Both the position numbers and the translations under genes were made by a program. Below the pieces are notes generated by a model. It was not told where the DNA came from and did not search any database. It saw only the letters and a list, made by a program, of their open reading frames with translations. DNA of 7,687 nt from CBHWET01 sp966112985 (lineage in GTDB: Bacteria; Verrucomicrobiota; Verrucomicrobiia; Limisphaerales; JACDHS01), in contig CBHWET010000256.1 of assembly GCA_966112985.1 (NCBI GenBank), positions 1 through 7,687 on the forward strand. The letters run 5' to 3'. Shown piece after piece: positions 6,802 to 7,687 of this stretch. How positions within the stretch are numbered: the stretch's first letter is position 1; every line of letters starts with the position of its first letter.

Positions 6802-7311
6802 ATGAAAGACGAAATATTCGACGTCGTAAACGAACGCGATGAGGTAATTGGCAGGAAGCTGCGTCGAGAGGTTCATCGGGACGGGGATCGTCACCGCGCA
6901 GTTCATGTTCTCGTGTTCAACAGCAAGGGAGATCTTTTTCTGCAGAAACGATCGATGTTGAAGGATTTGCACCCGGGTGTGTGGGATTCCTCAGCGTCCG
7001 GTCACGTGGATTGCGGAGAAAATTATGACGCTTGCGCAGTTCGCGAACTGCGCGAAGAGATCGGTCTAAAGCTATCACAATGCCCACAGCGATTATTCAA
7101 AATAGACGCCTGTGTTGATACCGGTCAGGAATTTGTTTGGGTCTATCGTCATGAATCTGAGGGGCCGTTCAAACTGCATCCCGAAGAGATTGAATATGGC
7201 GATTGGTTTTCGCCATCGACAATCAATCGGTGGGCGGCAGATAAGCCTCAGGAATTTGCGCCCGCCTTTCTTTTCATTTGGAACAAGCTGCGACAGCACA
7301 AGCAGATTTAA
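6802..7311 (+). CDS. Nudix hydrolase, IPP-isomerase-like subgroup
   Basis: The 169-residue protein opens with EIFDVVNERDEVIG (4-17) and HRAVHVLVFN (31-40), the pattern of the Nudix subgroup often labelled isopentenyldiphosphate isomerase-like or YfcD-like. A perfect Nudix box spans 67-89: G67, E73, R81, E82, L83, E85, E86, G88 and L89. It should bind Mg2+ and cleave a nucleoside-diphosphate-type bond. True type I IPP isomerase needs a catalytic Cys in SVCGHP; the matching segment here is SASGHV (64-69) with S66 in that place. The isomerase label is therefore unlikely and a hydrolase more likely. The substrate is unknown. The ATG lies 3 nt after the rsmA stop with no Shine-Dalgarno, so it is probably the last gene of the queE operon. 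Confidence 0.92.
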   Translation: MKDEIFDVVNERDEVIGRKLRREVHRDGDRHRAVHVLVFNSKGDLFLQKRSMLKDLHPGVWDSSASGHVDCGENYDACAVRELREEIGLKLSQCPQRLFKIDACVDTGQEFVWVYRHESEGPFKLHPEEIEYGDWFSPSTINRWAADKPQEFAPAFLFIWNKLRQHKQI

Positions 7312-7347
7312 TTCGTATTGATGGCCTCAGCGCTCTAAAACTTTTCC
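7312..7347 (+). other. Short gap before the TIM-barrel gene
   Basis: These 36 nt contain no stem-loop with a T-run, so no intrinsic terminator separates the Nudix gene from the next one. TAAAAC (7336-7341) lies 6 nt before the ATG and could be a weak -10 box, but the -35 position is poor (TTCGTA at 7312-7317). Read-through from the operon is equally possible. Confidence 0.3.
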
Positions 7348-7687
7348 ATGAATCCATTTTCTCGTCGTCAGTTCCTGAAAGCCACCGGCGGCGCCGTTGC
7401 CCTCGCTTCGATTTTACCTTCGGCTTTGGCTGAAGAACCAAAGAAGAAACGCGAACTAAAAAAGGCGATCATGTATGGGACAGTTGGGATCAAAGGCTCG
7501 TTGCTCGAACAATTTAGGGCTGTAAAGGATGCTGGATTCGCTGGTCTCGAGACCAATAGCCATATGAACCAGGCCGAAGTGCTGGCTGCAGCCAAGGAGA
7601 CGGGGCTGAGTCTTCCGAGCGTGTGCTGCTCAACGCATTGGGGTAACAATTTAGCTTCGGCTGATAAGGAAGAGCGCAAGCGGGCTT
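7348..7687 (+). CDS. Tat-exported sugar phosphate isomerase/epimerase-like TIM-barrel protein, 3' end cut by window edge
   Basis: An open frame runs from ATG 7348 to the window end (113 codons plus one base), with no stop. The N-terminus is a textbook twin-arginine signal: SRRQFLK (5-11, R6-R7), a mild hydrophobic stretch rich in A, G and L (12-27), and probable cleavage after ALA (26-28) before EEPKKK. The mature start 'KKAIMYGTVG' followed by 'LEQFRAVKDAGFAGLE' (53-68) matches the first strand and helix of the xylose-isomerase-like TIM-barrel family (sugar phosphate isomerase/epimerase). These are abundant as Tat-exported proteins in Planctomycetes and Verrucomicrobia. The metal-binding residues of the barrel lie beyond the window, so activity and substrate cannot be judged. 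The ATG is preceded by CTTTTCC and no Shine-Dalgarno. Confidence 0.85.
   Translation, partial: MNPFSRRQFLKATGGAVALASILPSALAEEPKKKRELKKAIMYGTVGIKGSLLEQFRAVKDAGFAGLETNSHMNQAEVLAAAKETGLSLPSVCCSTHWGNNLASADKEERKRA

Noticed and set aside
7368..7679. Minus-strand open frame of 103 codons at the right edge
   Set aside because: The plus strand over the same bases encodes a Tat signal and a TIM-barrel opening. That gene is easy to miss because it has no stop inside the window.

Overview
The window is about 7.7 kb of ordinary-looking bacterial chromosome with eight protein genes and almost no empty DNA. Two genes are cut by the window edges: the propeller gene at the left and the Tat-signal TIM-barrel gene at the right. 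I see no tRNA, rRNA, CRISPR array, insertion sequence, integrase or phage gene. Base composition looks moderate (near 50% GC by eye) and even throughout. The combination suggests the Planctomycetota/Verrucomicrobiota group, most likely a verrucomicrobial soil or freshwater lineage. It rests on an exported propeller opening with DWPMFRGD, a twin-arginine TIM-barrel protein of the sugar isomerase/epimerase type, an exported parallel beta-helix protein, and genes with few Shine-Dalgarno sites. This is inference from protein style, not a marker-based placement.

Left part, minus strand (1-3813). A glutamate dehydrogenase gene (2557-3813) is followed after only 5 nt by a secreted right-handed beta-helix protein (1151-2551). 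After a 101-nt gap comes a secreted PQQ-type beta-propeller protein (1-1049, C-terminus outside the window).

Middle, divergent control region (3814-3913). This 100-bp gap separates two outward-facing transcription units. It holds a good sigma-70-like promoter for gdhA, placed so that transcription would start at or next to the ATG (a leaderless mRNA). A weaker promoter of the same geometry faces queE, and a perfect 13-nt palindrome overlaps its -35 box.

Right part, plus strand (3914-7687). Four genes are packed tightly: queE (7-carboxy-7-deazaguanine synthase), a class III PLP aminotransferase of unknown substrate, rsmA/ksgA (16S rRNA dimethyltransferase, ATGA overlap with the aminotransferase) and a Nudix hydrolase (3-nt gap). 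They look like one operon joining tRNA modification, rRNA modification and nucleotide-type house-cleaning with an uncharacterised aminotransferase. After 36 nt a Tat-exported sugar isomerase/epimerase-like TIM-barrel protein begins and runs off the window.

I found no convincing novel defence, mobile or RNA-based system. The points most worth following are the apparent leaderless/SD-poor translation, the palindrome in the divergent promoter, and the aminotransferase lodged between queE and rsmA.
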